Assembly: GCF_018310535.1 (NCBI RefSeq)
Contig: NZ_CP074102.1
Coordinates: 7,936,001-8,000,000 of the forward strand
Direction: 5' to 3'
Source: Streptomyces mirabilis
GTDB lineage: Bacteria; Actinomycetota; Actinomycetes; Streptomycetales; Streptomycetaceae
DNA: 64,000 nucleotides
Below the pieces are notes generated by a model. It made no database searches and was not told the origin of the DNA. It saw only the letters and a list, made by a program, of their open reading frames with translations. A program made the translations under genes and the position numbers. Numbering within the stretch: the stretch's first letter is position 1; each line of letters starts with the position of its first letter. Shown here piece after piece: positions 1 to 8,103 of this stretch.

Positions 1-896
1 AGCGAGGTCTCCGCCTTGACCCGGGCGGCGAAGGGGACCTGGTACCCCGGCCCGACCGGGATGCGTACCCCCGAGACGTTGCCGCCGGTGGAGACGTCGA
101 GCAGGTCGATGCCGTGCGCGCGCAGCTCGCCCGCGAAGCGGACGGTGTCGTCGGCGCTCCAGCCGCCCTCTTCCAGCCAGTCGGTGGCGGAGATCCGGAA
201 GAACAGCGGCTTGTCGTCGGGCCAGACCTCCCGCACGGCGTCCACAACCTCGAGGGCGAAGCGGACACGGTTCTCGTACGAGCCGCCGTACTCGTCGGTG
301 CGGCGGTTGGAGTGCGGGGAGAGGAACTCGTTGACGAGGTAGCCGTGGGCGCCGTGGATCTCGGCGATCTCGAAACCGGCGTCCAGGGCGCGCCGCGCCG
401 CGTCCGCGAACTGGCCCACGATCTCCCGGATCCCGGCCACGGTCAGCTCGGTCGGCACCGGGTGCCGCTCGTCGAAGGCCAGCGCGCTCGGGGCGAGCGG
501 CTGCCAGCCGTACGCGTCCTCGCCGACCGGCGCGCCGCCCTTCCAGGGACGGTCGGTGGAGGCCTTGCGGCCGCTGTGCGCGAGCTGGATCGCGGGCACG
601 GTGCCCTGGCTCCTGAGGAAGCGGGTGATCCTGCGGAAGGCCTCGACCTGGGTGTCGTTCCAGATGCCCAGGTCGTAGGGGCTGATCCGGCCCTCGGGGG
701 AGACGGCGGTGGCCTCGACGACGATCAGCCCCGTGCCGCCGGTGGCGCGGGCGGCGTAGTGGGCGAAGTGCCAGTCGTTCGGCGCGCCGGTCGAGGGTCC
801 CTCAGACGCGGCCGAGTACTGGCACATCGGGGGCATCCACACCCGGTTCGGGACGGTCACCTCGCGCAGGGTGAAGGGCTCGAAGAGCGTGCTCAC
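1..896 (-). CDS. NADH:flavin oxidoreductase, Old Yellow Enzyme family (YqjM/NamA-like), 3' end outside window
   Basis: FMN-dependent ene-reductase that would use NAD(P)H to reduce activated C=C bonds such as enones. About 298 codons are visible of the usual 350-370; the C-terminus lies beyond base 1. The N-terminus carries VPNRVWMPPMCQYSA with the Cys25/Tyr27 pair typical of the YqjM class. QLAHSGRKA and EIHGAHGYLVNEFLSPHSN are the flavin- and substrate-site motifs of the TIM barrel. The GTG start at 896 is chosen because the product then begins STLFEPF, as in relatives. The gene is divergent from an ArsR-type regulator across 149 bp, which suggests local control. The exact substrate is not predictable. 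Confidence 0.93.
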   Translation of the reverse strand, partial: MSTLFEPFTLREVTVPNRVWMPPMCQYSAASEGPSTGAPNDWHFAHYAARATGGTGLIVVEATAVSPEGRISPYDLGIWNDTQVEAFRRITRFLRSQGTVPAIQLAHSGRKASTDRPWKGGAPVGEDAYGWQPLAPSALAFDERHPVPTELTVAGIREIVGQFADAARRALDAGFEIAEIHGAHGYLVNEFLSPHSNRRTDEYGGSYENRVRFALEVVDAVREVWPDDKPLFFRISATDWLEEGGWSADDTVRFAGELRAHGIDLLDVSTGGNVSGVRIPVGPGYQVPFAARVKAETS

Positions 897-935
897 GGCG
901 GACTCCGTTCGTCGAGGGGCCGAACTGCACCTCAT

Positions 936-966
936 ACGATAAGCGCCGTAGTACGGTAAGTGTCAA
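936..966 (-). promoter_or_regulatory. Probable promoter of the Old Yellow Enzyme gene with a palindrome in the spacer
   Basis: On the minus strand TTGACA (966-961) and TATCGT (941-936) are separated by 19 bases, slightly longer than ideal. The perfect palindrome CCGTA-G-TACGG at 946-956 sits between the two elements, where a bound repressor would block RNA polymerase. Confidence 0.4.
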
Positions 967-998
967 ACTACGAGAGGCGTCGAACAATCCTCGTACAC

Positions 999-1033
999 TG
1001 AGGTTCCTGGACGAGAATGAGGTTCCTGGACGA
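999..1033. repeat. Perfect 16-bp direct repeat upstream of the ArsR-type gene
   Basis: TGAGGTTCCTGGACGA occurs at 999-1014 and again at 1018-1033, a 19-bp period. The second copy ends 12 bases before the GTG start. The period of nearly two helical turns and the position between divergent genes suggest an operator, but a simple duplication is possible. Confidence 0.5.
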
Positions 1034-1045
1034 AGTGGAGCCACC

Positions 1046-1414
1046 GTGACGACCGCCGACCCCGCCGGCAGCAGCCGTGACCTGCCGCACCCCCTGCGTG
1101 AGGAGATCCGTCTGGAGTCGGTGCTGCACGCGCTCTCCGATCCCATGCGGCTGCGGATCGTGCGAGAGCTCGCCGCCGTCGGCGACGAGCTCTCCTGTTC
1201 GCATTTCGACCTGCCGGTCACCAAATCCACCACCACGCATCACTTCCGGGTGCTCCGCGAGAGCGGGATGATCCAGCAGGTCTACCGGGGAACGGCCAAG
1301 ATGAGCGCCTTGCGCACAGCCGACCTGAACGTCCTGTTCCCCGGGCTTCTCGACAGCGTCCTCGCCGCGATCGAGCGGCAGGGCGAGCGGCTGGGCGAAC
1401 GACTGCCCCGCTGA
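1046..1414 (+). CDS. ArsR-family winged-helix transcriptional regulator
   Basis: 122-residue DNA-binding protein. The N-terminal half reads LHALSDPMRLRIVRELA, a classic ArsR/DUF5937-like helix-turn-helix entry. The recognition helix region is KSTTTHHFRVLRESG at about residues 55-69, and a short dimerisation helix ends the protein. GTG start with GTGGAG six bases upstream. No cysteine-rich metal site is evident: a single Cys lies before the recognition helix, so an organic or redox ligand is more likely than a metal. It is divergent from the Old Yellow Enzyme gene and probably represses it, an inference from position. The last 20 bp, including the stop, are duplicated downstream. Confidence 0.88.
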   Translation: MTTADPAGSSRDLPHPLREEIRLESVLHALSDPMRLRIVRELAAVGDELSCSHFDLPVTKSTTTHHFRVLRESGMIQQVYRGTAKMSALRTADLNVLFPGLLDSVLAAIERQGERLGERLPR

Positions 1415-1434
1415 GCGAACGACTGACCGGCTGA
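1395..1434. repeat. 20-bp tandem duplication spanning the ArsR stop codon
   Basis: Two 20-bp units (1395-1414 and 1415-1434) match at 18 of 20 positions. The first contains the last codons and TGA stop of the regulator; the second repeats them in non-coding sequence. Confidence 0.6.
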
Positions 1435-1448
1435 GCGCCCGGCGGGGC

Positions 1449-2798
1449 TCAGGTCGAGGCGGCCTCCCGTTCGGCGGCGACCCCGGCCGAACCCGCCTTC
1501 CCCGGCAGGTGGTTGAAGAGCAGGTTCAGGACGATCGCCGTCAGGCACCCGGCGCTGATCCCGCTGTTCATCACCGTCTGGAACCAGTCGGGGAACTTCG
1601 CGTAGACCGTCGGCACGCCGACCGGCAGCATGCCCACGGCGAGCGAGACGGCCACCACCGTCAGGTTGTTGTTGCCCTTGAAGTCCACCTCGGCCAGCGT
1701 CCGCAGCCCGCTCGCGGCGACCGTCCCGAACATCACCAGACCCGCGCCGCCAAGCACCGGCGCCGGCACCGCCGCGACCACCGCGCCCAGCTTGGGCAGC
1801 AGACCGAGCAGGACGAGGATGCCGCCCGCGGTCGCCACCACCCAGCGGCTGCGCACCCGGGTCATGCCGACCAGACCCACGTTCTGCGCGAACGCCGTGT
1901 AGGGGAAGGTGTTGAACACACCGCCGAGCACCGTGGAGAGGCCGTCGGCGCGCAGACCGTCGGCCAGCGTGCGCGGCTCGACCTTCCGGTCGGTCATCTC
2001 GCCGACCGCGATGAGGTCACCGGTTGTCTCCGTCATCGTCACCAGCGCCACGACCAGCATCGACACGATCGCGGAGGCGTGGAACGTCGGCGTGCCGAAG
2101 TGGAACGGCGTGCTGATCCCGACCCAGTCGGCGTCCCCGACCCCGCCGAAGTCCGTGAACCCGAAGGGCACCGCCACGGCGAGGCCCACCGCGATGCCGA
2201 CCAGCACCGCGATCCGGCTCAGGAAGGCCGGCGCGAACCGCTGCACACCCAGCACCACGACCAGGACGAAGCCCGCGAGCGCCAGGTTCTTCGGTTCCCC
2301 GAAGTCCTTCGCTCCCACGCCGCCGGCCGCCCAGTTGCCCGCCACCGGCAGCAGTGAGACCCCGATGATCAGGATGACGGTGCCCGTGACCAGCGGCGGG
2401 AAGAAGCGCAGCAGTCTGCCGAAGACCGGCGCCAGCAGCATGATCGCGAGCCCCGCGACGATCACCGATCCGTAGATCGCGGGCAGTCCGCCGCCCGTCG
2501 TCCCGATCAGGACCATCGGCGAGACCGCCGCGAAGGTGCAGCCCTGCATGATCGGCAGTCGTACACCGAACCGCCAGAAGCCCACGCACTGGATGAGGGT
2601 CGCGATACCGCACACCAGCAGGTCCGCGGTGATCAGATACGCGAGATCGGCGGGCGAGAGCTTCATCGCCCCGCCCACGATCAGCGGCACGGCCACCGCG
2701 CCCGCGTACATCGCGAGCACGTGCTGGAGCCCGAAGGCGGCCAGGTGGCGTACGGGCGGGACCTCGTCGACGGGATGCACGGGTGCGGTGGTCGCCAT
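1449..2798 (-). CDS. Nucleobase:cation symporter-2 (NCS2) purine/xanthine-type permease
   Basis: 449-residue integral membrane protein with about 12-14 hydrophobic segments, taking up purines (xanthine, urate) or uracil with a cation. The first helix region reads GLQHVLAMYAGAVAVPLIVG, the usual NCS2 opening. NTFPYTAFAQNVGLVGMTRV near residue 300 resembles the purine branch rather than the uracil branch. ATG at 2798 is preceded by GGAG at good spacing. A much longer frame remains open upstream, but it is non-coding reading of the ferredoxin reductase gene. It lies 161 bp downstream of that reductase on the same strand, with no obvious functional link. Confidence 0.92.
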   Translation of the reverse strand: MATTAPVHPVDEVPPVRHLAAFGLQHVLAMYAGAVAVPLIVGGAMKLSPADLAYLITADLLVCGIATLIQCVGFWRFGVRLPIMQGCTFAAVSPMVLIGTTGGGLPAIYGSVIVAGLAIMLLAPVFGRLLRFFPPLVTGTVILIIGVSLLPVAGNWAAGGVGAKDFGEPKNLALAGFVLVVVLGVQRFAPAFLSRIAVLVGIAVGLAVAVPFGFTDFGGVGDADWVGISTPFHFGTPTFHASAIVSMLVVALVTMTETTGDLIAVGEMTDRKVEPRTLADGLRADGLSTVLGGVFNTFPYTAFAQNVGLVGMTRVRSRWVVATAGGILVLLGLLPKLGAVVAAVPAPVLGGAGLVMFGTVAASGLRTLAEVDFKGNNNLTVVAVSLAVGMLPVGVPTVYAKFPDWFQTVMNSGISAGCLTAIVLNLLFNHLPGKAGSAGVAAEREAAST

Positions 2799-2959
2799 GG
2801 GCACTCCAGGAGCGGCGGGTGGGGACGGGGACGGCCGGACGGCGCGAGGAACGTCCGAACAGCACGAGACCGTATGGGGCTTGAACAGTTTGTTGATTTC
2901 CGGCCCGTTGCCGCTATGTGTCATGCCCACCGAGTCGCGCCCGACCCGCCGGAGAGGTT

Positions 2960-4318
2960 CTAGTGCGAAGTCGCCGTCCGCGCCGCCGCCAGCAGTGACG
3001 TCCAGTCGGGCAGCTTGACCACACCCCGTCCGAGCGAGGCCCCGAGCTCCGCCTCCGCCCGCTCGATCGCCTCCCATCCGGCCCACGGAACCGGTGCCGC
3101 CCCGGCCGCCCGCAGCGCCGCGAGGGGATCCTCGGCCAGCTCCCGCCGTACGAGTTCGGGGGCGTCCTCGACGAGCGAGGTCACCGTCTCCTTGGCGCAC
3201 GGCCGGTTGGTGCCGATGACACCGGTCGGGCCCCGCTTGATCCAGCCCGCCACATATTCGCCCGGCGCGACCACTCCGTCCCGCAGCACCCGGCCCGCGC
3301 GGTGCGGCACCGTGCCGTGGTCCGTGTCGAAGGGCAGCCCTTCGAGCGGGACGCCCCGATAGCCGACCGAGCGCAGCACCAACTGCGCCTCGATGTCCTC
3401 GTACCGTCCCGTGCCCGTCACCCCGCCGTGCCCGTCGGGCGCCGTACGCTCGAAGCGCACCGCGCCCACCCGGGTGCCGTCGCCCTCGTCGGGAAGCAGC
3501 TCGACCGGGCGCAGGAAGAAGCGCAGCCGGATCCGGCGGGCCCGGTTCTGCGGCGGCGCGGCGGCCCACCCCCGCAGCACCTCCACGTTGCGGCGCTGTG
3601 CGGCGGGCAGGTCCGACGGGTCGGCGTACTGCGGATCGAGCGCCAACTCCTCGGGGTCCACCACGACTTCGGTGTCCGGCAGTGAGCCGAGCTCGCGCAG
3701 CTCCTTGGTGGTGAACCGGGCCTGCGAGGGACCGCGCCGCCCGATCATGCTGATCTCGGTCACCTTGCTCGCGGCCAGCGCGCTGAGCGCCGCCTGCGGC
3801 ACGTCCGTGGGGCTCAGCTCGGACGCGCCGCGGGCCAGCATCCGGGTCACGTCGACGGCGACGTTCCCGACGCCGACGACCACCGCCGAGCGCGCGCCGA
3901 GCACGAAGCCGTCGGTGACGGAATCGGGGTGCGCGCTGTACCAGGACACGAACTCGGTCGCCGACCAGCTGCCCGACAGCTCCTCGCCCGGCACTCCGAG
4001 ATGGCGGTCGGTGGCGGCGCCCACGCAGTAGACCACCGCGTGGTACAGCTCCCGCAGCCGGGTCACGGGCACCCCGCCCGGGCCGACCTGGACGCCGCCC
4101 AGGAACCGCACCCGCTCGTCCTCCAGGACCGTCCGCAGATTGTTCTGCAGGGACTTGATCTTCTCGTGGTCCGGCGCCACGCCGTAGCGCACCAGGCCGT
4201 ACGGGCACGGCAGTCGGTCCAGGACGTCCACCCGGACCTCGGACAGCTCGCTCTGGACGAGGCTCTGGGCGGTGTAGACCCCGCTGGGCCCCGAGCCGAC
4301 GACGGCGACATACAACAC
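2960..4318 (-). CDS. fprA: FAD-dependent ferredoxin/adrenodoxin-type NADP reductase (FprA-like)
   Basis: 452-residue flavoprotein that passes electrons between NADPH and ferredoxins, often to feed cytochromes P450. The N-terminal Rossmann motif VAVVGSGPSGVYTAQSL binds FAD. LPCPYGLVRYGVAPDH is the signature of the adrenodoxin-reductase family. VVVGVGNVAVDVTRML near residue 150 is the NADP fold, and GPTGVIGTNRPCAKET near the end closes the FAD site. Length matches M. tuberculosis FprA (about 456). GTG start at 4318 with GGGAG upstream. No ferredoxin or P450 gene is adjacent, so the partner is not known from this window. Confidence 0.93.
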   Translation of the reverse strand: MLYVAVVGSGPSGVYTAQSLVQSELSEVRVDVLDRLPCPYGLVRYGVAPDHEKIKSLQNNLRTVLEDERVRFLGGVQVGPGGVPVTRLRELYHAVVYCVGAATDRHLGVPGEELSGSWSATEFVSWYSAHPDSVTDGFVLGARSAVVVGVGNVAVDVTRMLARGASELSPTDVPQAALSALAASKVTEISMIGRRGPSQARFTTKELRELGSLPDTEVVVDPEELALDPQYADPSDLPAAQRRNVEVLRGWAAAPPQNRARRIRLRFFLRPVELLPDEGDGTRVGAVRFERTAPDGHGGVTGTGRYEDIEAQLVLRSVGYRGVPLEGLPFDTDHGTVPHRAGRVLRDGVVAPGEYVAGWIKRGPTGVIGTNRPCAKETVTSLVEDAPELVRRELAEDPLAALRAAGAAPVPWAGWEAIERAEAELGASLGRGVVKLPDWTSLLAAARTATSH

Positions 4319-4515
4319 GGCGGAACTCCCAATCCGAAACCAGAACAGCCATAGGAGATCGCTGATGGCTCCAGCATCGCACCACCGACGCTCCGCTGAC
4401 AGGGGGCGGCGCGCGGCACACGTGGGCGTGTTCATCCGTACGGGAAGTCATGGCATGAGTACGTGCCGTGAGCGCTCAGGTGGTCGCCGACGGTGTCACC
4501 CAGTGTTGTCGAGCG

Positions 4516-5181
4516 TCACCGCATCTCGCGCATCCTGCTGATCTCGCTCGACTGCTGGGCGATCACGTCGTCGGCCATCTCCTCGACCTGGATGTTGTTG
4601 CCCTGGGCCTTCACCTCCGTGGCCATGGAGATCGCCCCGTCGTGATGTGTGATCATCAGCTTGAGGAAGAGCGCGTCGAAGGCCTTGCCCCGCGCCGCGC
4701 GCAACTGCTTCAGCTGTGCCTCGGTCGCCATGCCGGGCATCTCCTCGTGCCGGTGTTCCGTGGGCCGCTTGTCGCCGTCGTGGGCCGTGAGCCAGCCTTT
4801 CATCGTGGTGATCTCCGGCCCCTGCGCGGCCGCGATCCGCGCGGCGAGCCGCTTCACCTGGCCCGACGCGGCCTGCTTCGGGGCGAGTCCGGTCATCTCC
4901 AGGGCCTGGGTGTGATGTTCGATCATCATCCGCGCGTAGGCGAAGTCCGCCGCATTGGGGGAGTCGTCCTCGCTGCGCTGTTTCGCGGCGTCCGCGACGG
5001 AGAGGGTCTCGGCCGCCTCGCCCGGCTTGCCGGGGGCGATCACCGAAGGCCCGCCCGGCCCAGTGGACTTGGGCGTGGAAGCCGAGCCGGAGTCGCAGCC
5101 CCCCAGTGCGAGCAGGGCGACCGTCAGCGACGCCGCGCCCAGGAGCGCACGGGACGCGCGAGACGTACGACGGAGCAACAC
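4516..5181 (-). CDS. DUF305-domain lipoprotein
   Basis: 221-residue secreted lipoprotein. A basic N-terminus and hydrophobic stretch end in the lipobox LALGGC (lipidated Cys about residue 29), followed by a Ser/Pro/Gly linker. The DUF305 domain has two metal-like motifs, MMIEHHTQALEM (about residue 86) and LMITHHDGAISMA (about residue 165); DUF305 proteins belong to a ferritin-like superfamily and are often near copper genes. GTG at 5181 is preferred over the ATG 39 bases upstream because GGAGG lies five bases before it. It is divergent from the LVIVD protein gene, so the two are probably co-regulated. Function is not established. Confidence 0.9.
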   Translation of the reverse strand: MLLRRTSRASRALLGAASLTVALLALGGCDSGSASTPKSTGPGGPSVIAPGKPGEAAETLSVADAAKQRSEDDSPNAADFAYARMMIEHHTQALEMTGLAPKQAASGQVKRLAARIAAAQGPEITTMKGWLTAHDGDKRPTEHRHEEMPGMATEAQLKQLRAARGKAFDALFLKLMITHHDGAISMATEVKAQGNNIQVEEMADDVIAQQSSEISRMREMR

Positions 5182-5258
5182 ATCGACCTCCAGGGGCACA
5201 TGAATCGCCAGACACCTCACGGGTGTTTCATGACCGTCCTAGCACGCAGGTGAACGTT

Positions 5259-5306
5259 ACTGATCAAAAACTTTCATTACGAGTGCGTTGCCATCTATTG
5301 ATCAGT
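5259..5306. promoter_or_regulatory. Inverted repeat in the DUF305/LVIVD divergent promoter region
   Basis: ACTGATCA at 5259-5266 and its exact complement TGATCAGT at 5299-5306 flank an AT-richer 32-bp stretch. Such spacing could be two half-sites of a regulator or flank the divergent promoters. Confidence 0.3.
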
Positions 5307-5340
5307 GCATGGGGCGGACGATACTTCTGGGGTCCGTGAA

Positions 5341-5358
5341 CCGTTCAACTGCGAACGG
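5341..5358. promoter_or_regulatory. Perfect inverted repeat before the LVIVD gene
   Basis: CCGTTC-N6-GAACGG, 18 bp, ends five bases before the ribosome binding site AGGGAGG. It is a candidate operator or 5'-UTR hairpin for the secreted LVIVD protein. Confidence 0.4.
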
Positions 5359-5375
5359 CTACAAGGGAGGACGCA

Positions 5376-6878
5376 GTGACCCTGTTGATCGATCCCCGAA
5401 CGCGGCGCAGACGCCTGGGAGTTGCCGCTGCCGCGGCCGGACTCCTGGCCGCGCTGCTCACGGCCGGCCCGGCGGCCGCGACCCCCGATCCCGGGGACGG
5501 CCCCGCCGCGCCGGAGAAGGTGTCCCGCGGCGACGCCGCCGAGACCAGGACGGCGATCGCGAACGGCGAGATACCCGGACAGGACGAGATCGTCCACTCC
5601 GACAACATCGAGCACCTCACCAACATCCCCAAGGACGCGCTGCCCGGAACCAATTCCGACCTCGCCTTCCAGGGCGAGTACGCCTTCGCCGGCAACTACG
5701 ACGGCTTCCGCATCCTCGACATCAGCAACCCGAAGGCGCCCAGGACGGTGTCGCAGGTGCTCTGCCCGGGCTCGCAGAACGACGTGTCCGTCTCCGGCAA
5801 CCTGCTCTTCCTGTCCACCGACTCCTCGCGCAGCGACAACTCCTGCACCAGCACCACGCAGCCCGCGACCGAGAAGTCCTCGTGGGAGGGCATGAAGGTC
5901 TTCGACATCACCGACAAGGCGAACCCGAAGTACGTCGCCGCCGTCGAGACCGCCTGCGGCTCGCACACCCACACGCTGGTGCCCGAGCGCAAGAACGTCT
6001 ACATCTACGTCGCCTCGTACTCGCCGAGCGCCACCTTCCCCGACTGCCAGCCCCCGCACGACGGCATCTCGGTCATCAAGGTGCCTCGCAACGCCCCTGA
6101 GAAGGCGGCCGTGGTGAACTTCCCGGTGCTGTTCCCGGGCGAGGGACCGGACGGCGGCGGCAACCCGGGCGCGCCCACCAACCCGGGCGTCTCCAAGACC
6201 ACCGGCTGCCACGACATCACGGTCCTGCCCTCCAAGGACCTGGCCGCCGGTGCCTGCATGGGCGACGGCATCCTGTTCTCCATCAAGGACCCGGAGCACC
6301 CGAAGGTCATCGACCAGGTCGAGGACAACGTCAACTTCGCGTTCTGGCACTCGGCGACCTTCAACCAGAAGGCGAACAAGGTCGTCTTCACCGACGAGTT
6401 GGGCGGCGGCGGGGCGGCAACCTGCAACGCGGCCATCGGTCCGAACCGCGGCGCCGACGGCATCTACGACATCGTCGGCAAGGGCGACAAGCGCAAGCTC
6501 GTCTTCAAGAACTACTTCAAGATCCCCCGCCACCAGGCCGACACCGAGAACTGCGTGGCCCACAACGGCTCGCTGATCCCCGTCAAGGGCAAGGACCTCA
6601 TGGTCCAGGCCTGGTATCAGGGCGGCGTCTCCGTCTGGGACTTCACCGACTCCTCGAACCCGAAGGAGATCGCCTACTTCGAGCGCGGACCGCTGACCAC
6701 CGACAAGCTCACGGTCGGCGGCTCCTGGTCGGCGTACTACTACAACGGCTACATCTACTCGAACGACATCACCAAGGGCTTCGACGTCCTCAAGCTCAGC
6801 GACCGGCGCACCGACCCGGCCAAGCGGGTCCACCTGCGCGAGCTCAACGTCCAGACGCAGCCGGACTACTTCGACTGA
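5376..6878 (+). CDS. Secreted LVIVD-repeat (beta-propeller-like) protein
   Basis: 500-residue exported protein. A twin-arginine-like basic stretch (DPRTRRRRLGV) and a hydrophobic core end near Ala35, giving a signal peptide. The mature part contains LVIVD-type repeats such as FAGNYDGFRILDISNPKAPR, MKVFDITDKANPKYV and VSVWDFTDSSNPKEI, expected to form propeller blades. Conserved His/Cys motifs (ACGSHTHTLV, GCHDITVL, NCVAHNGS) could hold metal or disulfides. GTG start with a strong AGGGAGG site. It is divergent from the DUF305 lipoprotein; the pairing suggests joint work at the cell surface. The 3' end overlaps the convergent TetR gene by 13 bp. Confidence 0.9.
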   Translation: MTLLIDPRTRRRRLGVAAAAAGLLAALLTAGPAAATPDPGDGPAAPEKVSRGDAAETRTAIANGEIPGQDEIVHSDNIEHLTNIPKDALPGTNSDLAFQGEYAFAGNYDGFRILDISNPKAPRTVSQVLCPGSQNDVSVSGNLLFLSTDSSRSDNSCTSTTQPATEKSSWEGMKVFDITDKANPKYVAAVETACGSHTHTLVPERKNVYIYVASYSPSATFPDCQPPHDGISVIKVPRNAPEKAAVVNFPVLFPGEGPDGGGNPGAPTNPGVSKTTGCHDITVLPSKDLAAGACMGDGILFSIKDPEHPKVIDQVEDNVNFAFWHSATFNQKANKVVFTDELGGGGAATCNAAIGPNRGADGIYDIVGKGDKRKLVFKNYFKIPRHQADTENCVAHNGSLIPVKGKDLMVQAWYQGGVSVWDFTDSSNPKEIAYFERGPLTTDKLTVGGSWSAYYYNGYIYSNDITKGFDVLKLSDRRTDPAKRVHLRELNVQTQPDYFD

Positions 6879-7555
6879 TCGTCAGGCGGCTGCTCGTCCG
6901 GTCGCCCGCCGGTCGTGAAGAACCGTGACAGATCGCTGTCGCACGTCCCGCCGGGCACCTCGGTGTCCGGCGGGACACCCATCTCCCAGTCGAGGTCGTA
7001 GCGCTCGAACAGCTCGGCCCGCAGCCTCGGGACGGGCATCGGCACACCCGGCACCAGGGCCGCGTACACAGCACCCATGAGCACCGCCCGCAGCATCGGG
7101 TAGTCGGTGTCGGCGTTCTGGGAGCCGTACCCGGCGACGGTCTCCCGGAGCAGCTGCGCGAGGCGCTGCTGCTCCGGACACTGCACGAACCCCTCGCCCT
7201 GCAATATCCCCGCCATGTGCTGACGCATCAGCACGGGCCGGTCCCTCGCCAGGCCCAGGATCGCGTCGATGGCCCGGGCCAGCCGCTCCCGGCCGTCCTC
7301 GGTACGCGGCTCGCGCTCCAGCCCTTCCTCCAGAGTGCGGTGCATCATCCGGTGCACGGCACTCTGCAGGAGCTGGCGTTTGCCGGGGAAGTAGTACGAC
7401 ACCAGTCCGCGCGCCGATCCCGCGCGATCCGCGATGTCCCCGAGCGTCGTCGCCTCGTAGCCGCGCTCGTTCACCAGCTCCACCGCGGCCTGCAGCAGAC
7501 GCTCCCGGGAACGCCGCCGCAACTCTTCATTGACCGACGGGCTGCGCGGGGACAT
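6866..7555 (-). CDS. TetR/AcrR-family transcriptional regulator
   Basis: 229 residues. The N-terminal helix-turn-helix reads LLQAAVELVNERGYEATTLG followed by IADRAGSARGLVSYYFPGKR, the canonical TetR layout. The C-terminal ligand domain is unassigned and ends in a charged tail. ATG at 7555. A near-perfect palindrome and a -10-like TATAGT lie 15-41 bases upstream, so autoregulation is likely. The target is not clear: the convergent LVIVD gene and the following DUF2630 gene are the only close neighbours. Confidence 0.88.
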   Translation of the reverse strand: MSPRSPSVNEELRRRSRERLLQAAVELVNERGYEATTLGDIADRAGSARGLVSYYFPGKRQLLQSAVHRMMHRTLEEGLEREPRTEDGRERLARAIDAILGLARDRPVLMRQHMAGILQGEGFVQCPEQQRLAQLLRETVAGYGSQNADTDYPMLRAVLMGAVYAALVPGVPMPVPRLRAELFERYDLDWEMGVPPDTEVPGGTCDSDLSRFFTTGGRPDEQPPDDQSK

Positions 7556-7569
7556 GCTGGAACTCCTGT

Positions 7570-7596
7570 GTTGACTGGCTGCCAGCCAACTATACT
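7570..7596 (-). promoter_or_regulatory. Likely operator and -10 element of the TetR gene
   Basis: GTTGACTGGC-T-GCCAGCCAAC (7570-7590) is an inverted repeat matching at 9 of 10 positions. On the minus strand TATAGT (7596-7591) immediately precedes it, so bound repressor would cover the transcription start. Confidence 0.5.
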
Positions 7597-7787
7597 CAGA
7601 GCGTCCGGGCCATGACTCACCGCGGGGGAGGCTTCGGGCTGCCGTCCGCCTGGGGCGACGCGGGGGATCGTCTCAGGCGGACGGGCGCAGGGCGAGCGGA
7701 ATTCCCGGCGGGCAGGATTCCCGAGCGAGTCGCACGGCCGCCGTGGCCTCCTTAGAGTGGGCGGGAGTGCCGAGGAGGCGGGTGGAG

Positions 7788-8033
7788 ATGGATCAAGAGC
7801 AGATCCTGGCCAAGATCACGGCGATGGTGGACGACGAGCGACGGCTGCGCGACGCCGTCACATCAGGGCAGATCGACAGCGCCACGGAACACGAGCGGCT
7901 CGGACAACTGGAGCGCGAGCTCGACCAGTGCTGGGACCTGCTGCGCCAGCGACGCGCGAAGTCCGAGTTCGGGGAGAACCCGGACGAGGCGCGCGTACGA
8001 CCGTCTTCGCAGGTCGAGGGCTATCAGAGCTGA
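7788..8033 (+). CDS. DUF2630 family protein
   Basis: 81-residue soluble, highly charged protein, probably helical: EQILAKITAMVDDERRLRDA at the start and ELDQCWDLLRQRRAKSEFG in the second half, then a short polar tail. Length and pattern match DUF2630, a small actinobacterial family of unknown role. ATG at 7788 is chosen over an upstream in-frame ATG because GGTGGAG precedes it and family members start here. A strong hairpin terminator follows 15 bp after the stop. Confidence 0.85.
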   Translation: MDQEQILAKITAMVDDERRLRDAVTSGQIDSATEHERLGQLERELDQCWDLLRQRRAKSEFGENPDEARVRPSSQVEGYQS

Positions 8034-8047
8034 GAGTGAGGGGCTCT

Positions 8048-8077
8048 TGGGCCCGACATCGACGGCTGTCGGGCCCA
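8048..8077 (+). terminator. Hairpin terminator after the DUF2630 gene
   Basis: Perfect 11-bp stem TGGGCCCGACA / TGTCGGGCCCA around an 8-base loop, between convergent genes; no clear U tract, as is common in Streptomyces. Confidence 0.7.
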
Positions 8078-8103
8078 GGGGCGCGCCCTGGAAGCGGCGG
8101 GGG

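Noticed and set aside
1449..4451. 1000-codon minus-strand open frame
   Set aside because: Only its 3' 449 codons (permease) are real. The upstream part is an off-frame reading of the ferredoxin reductase gene, Arg/Gly-rich and without motifs.
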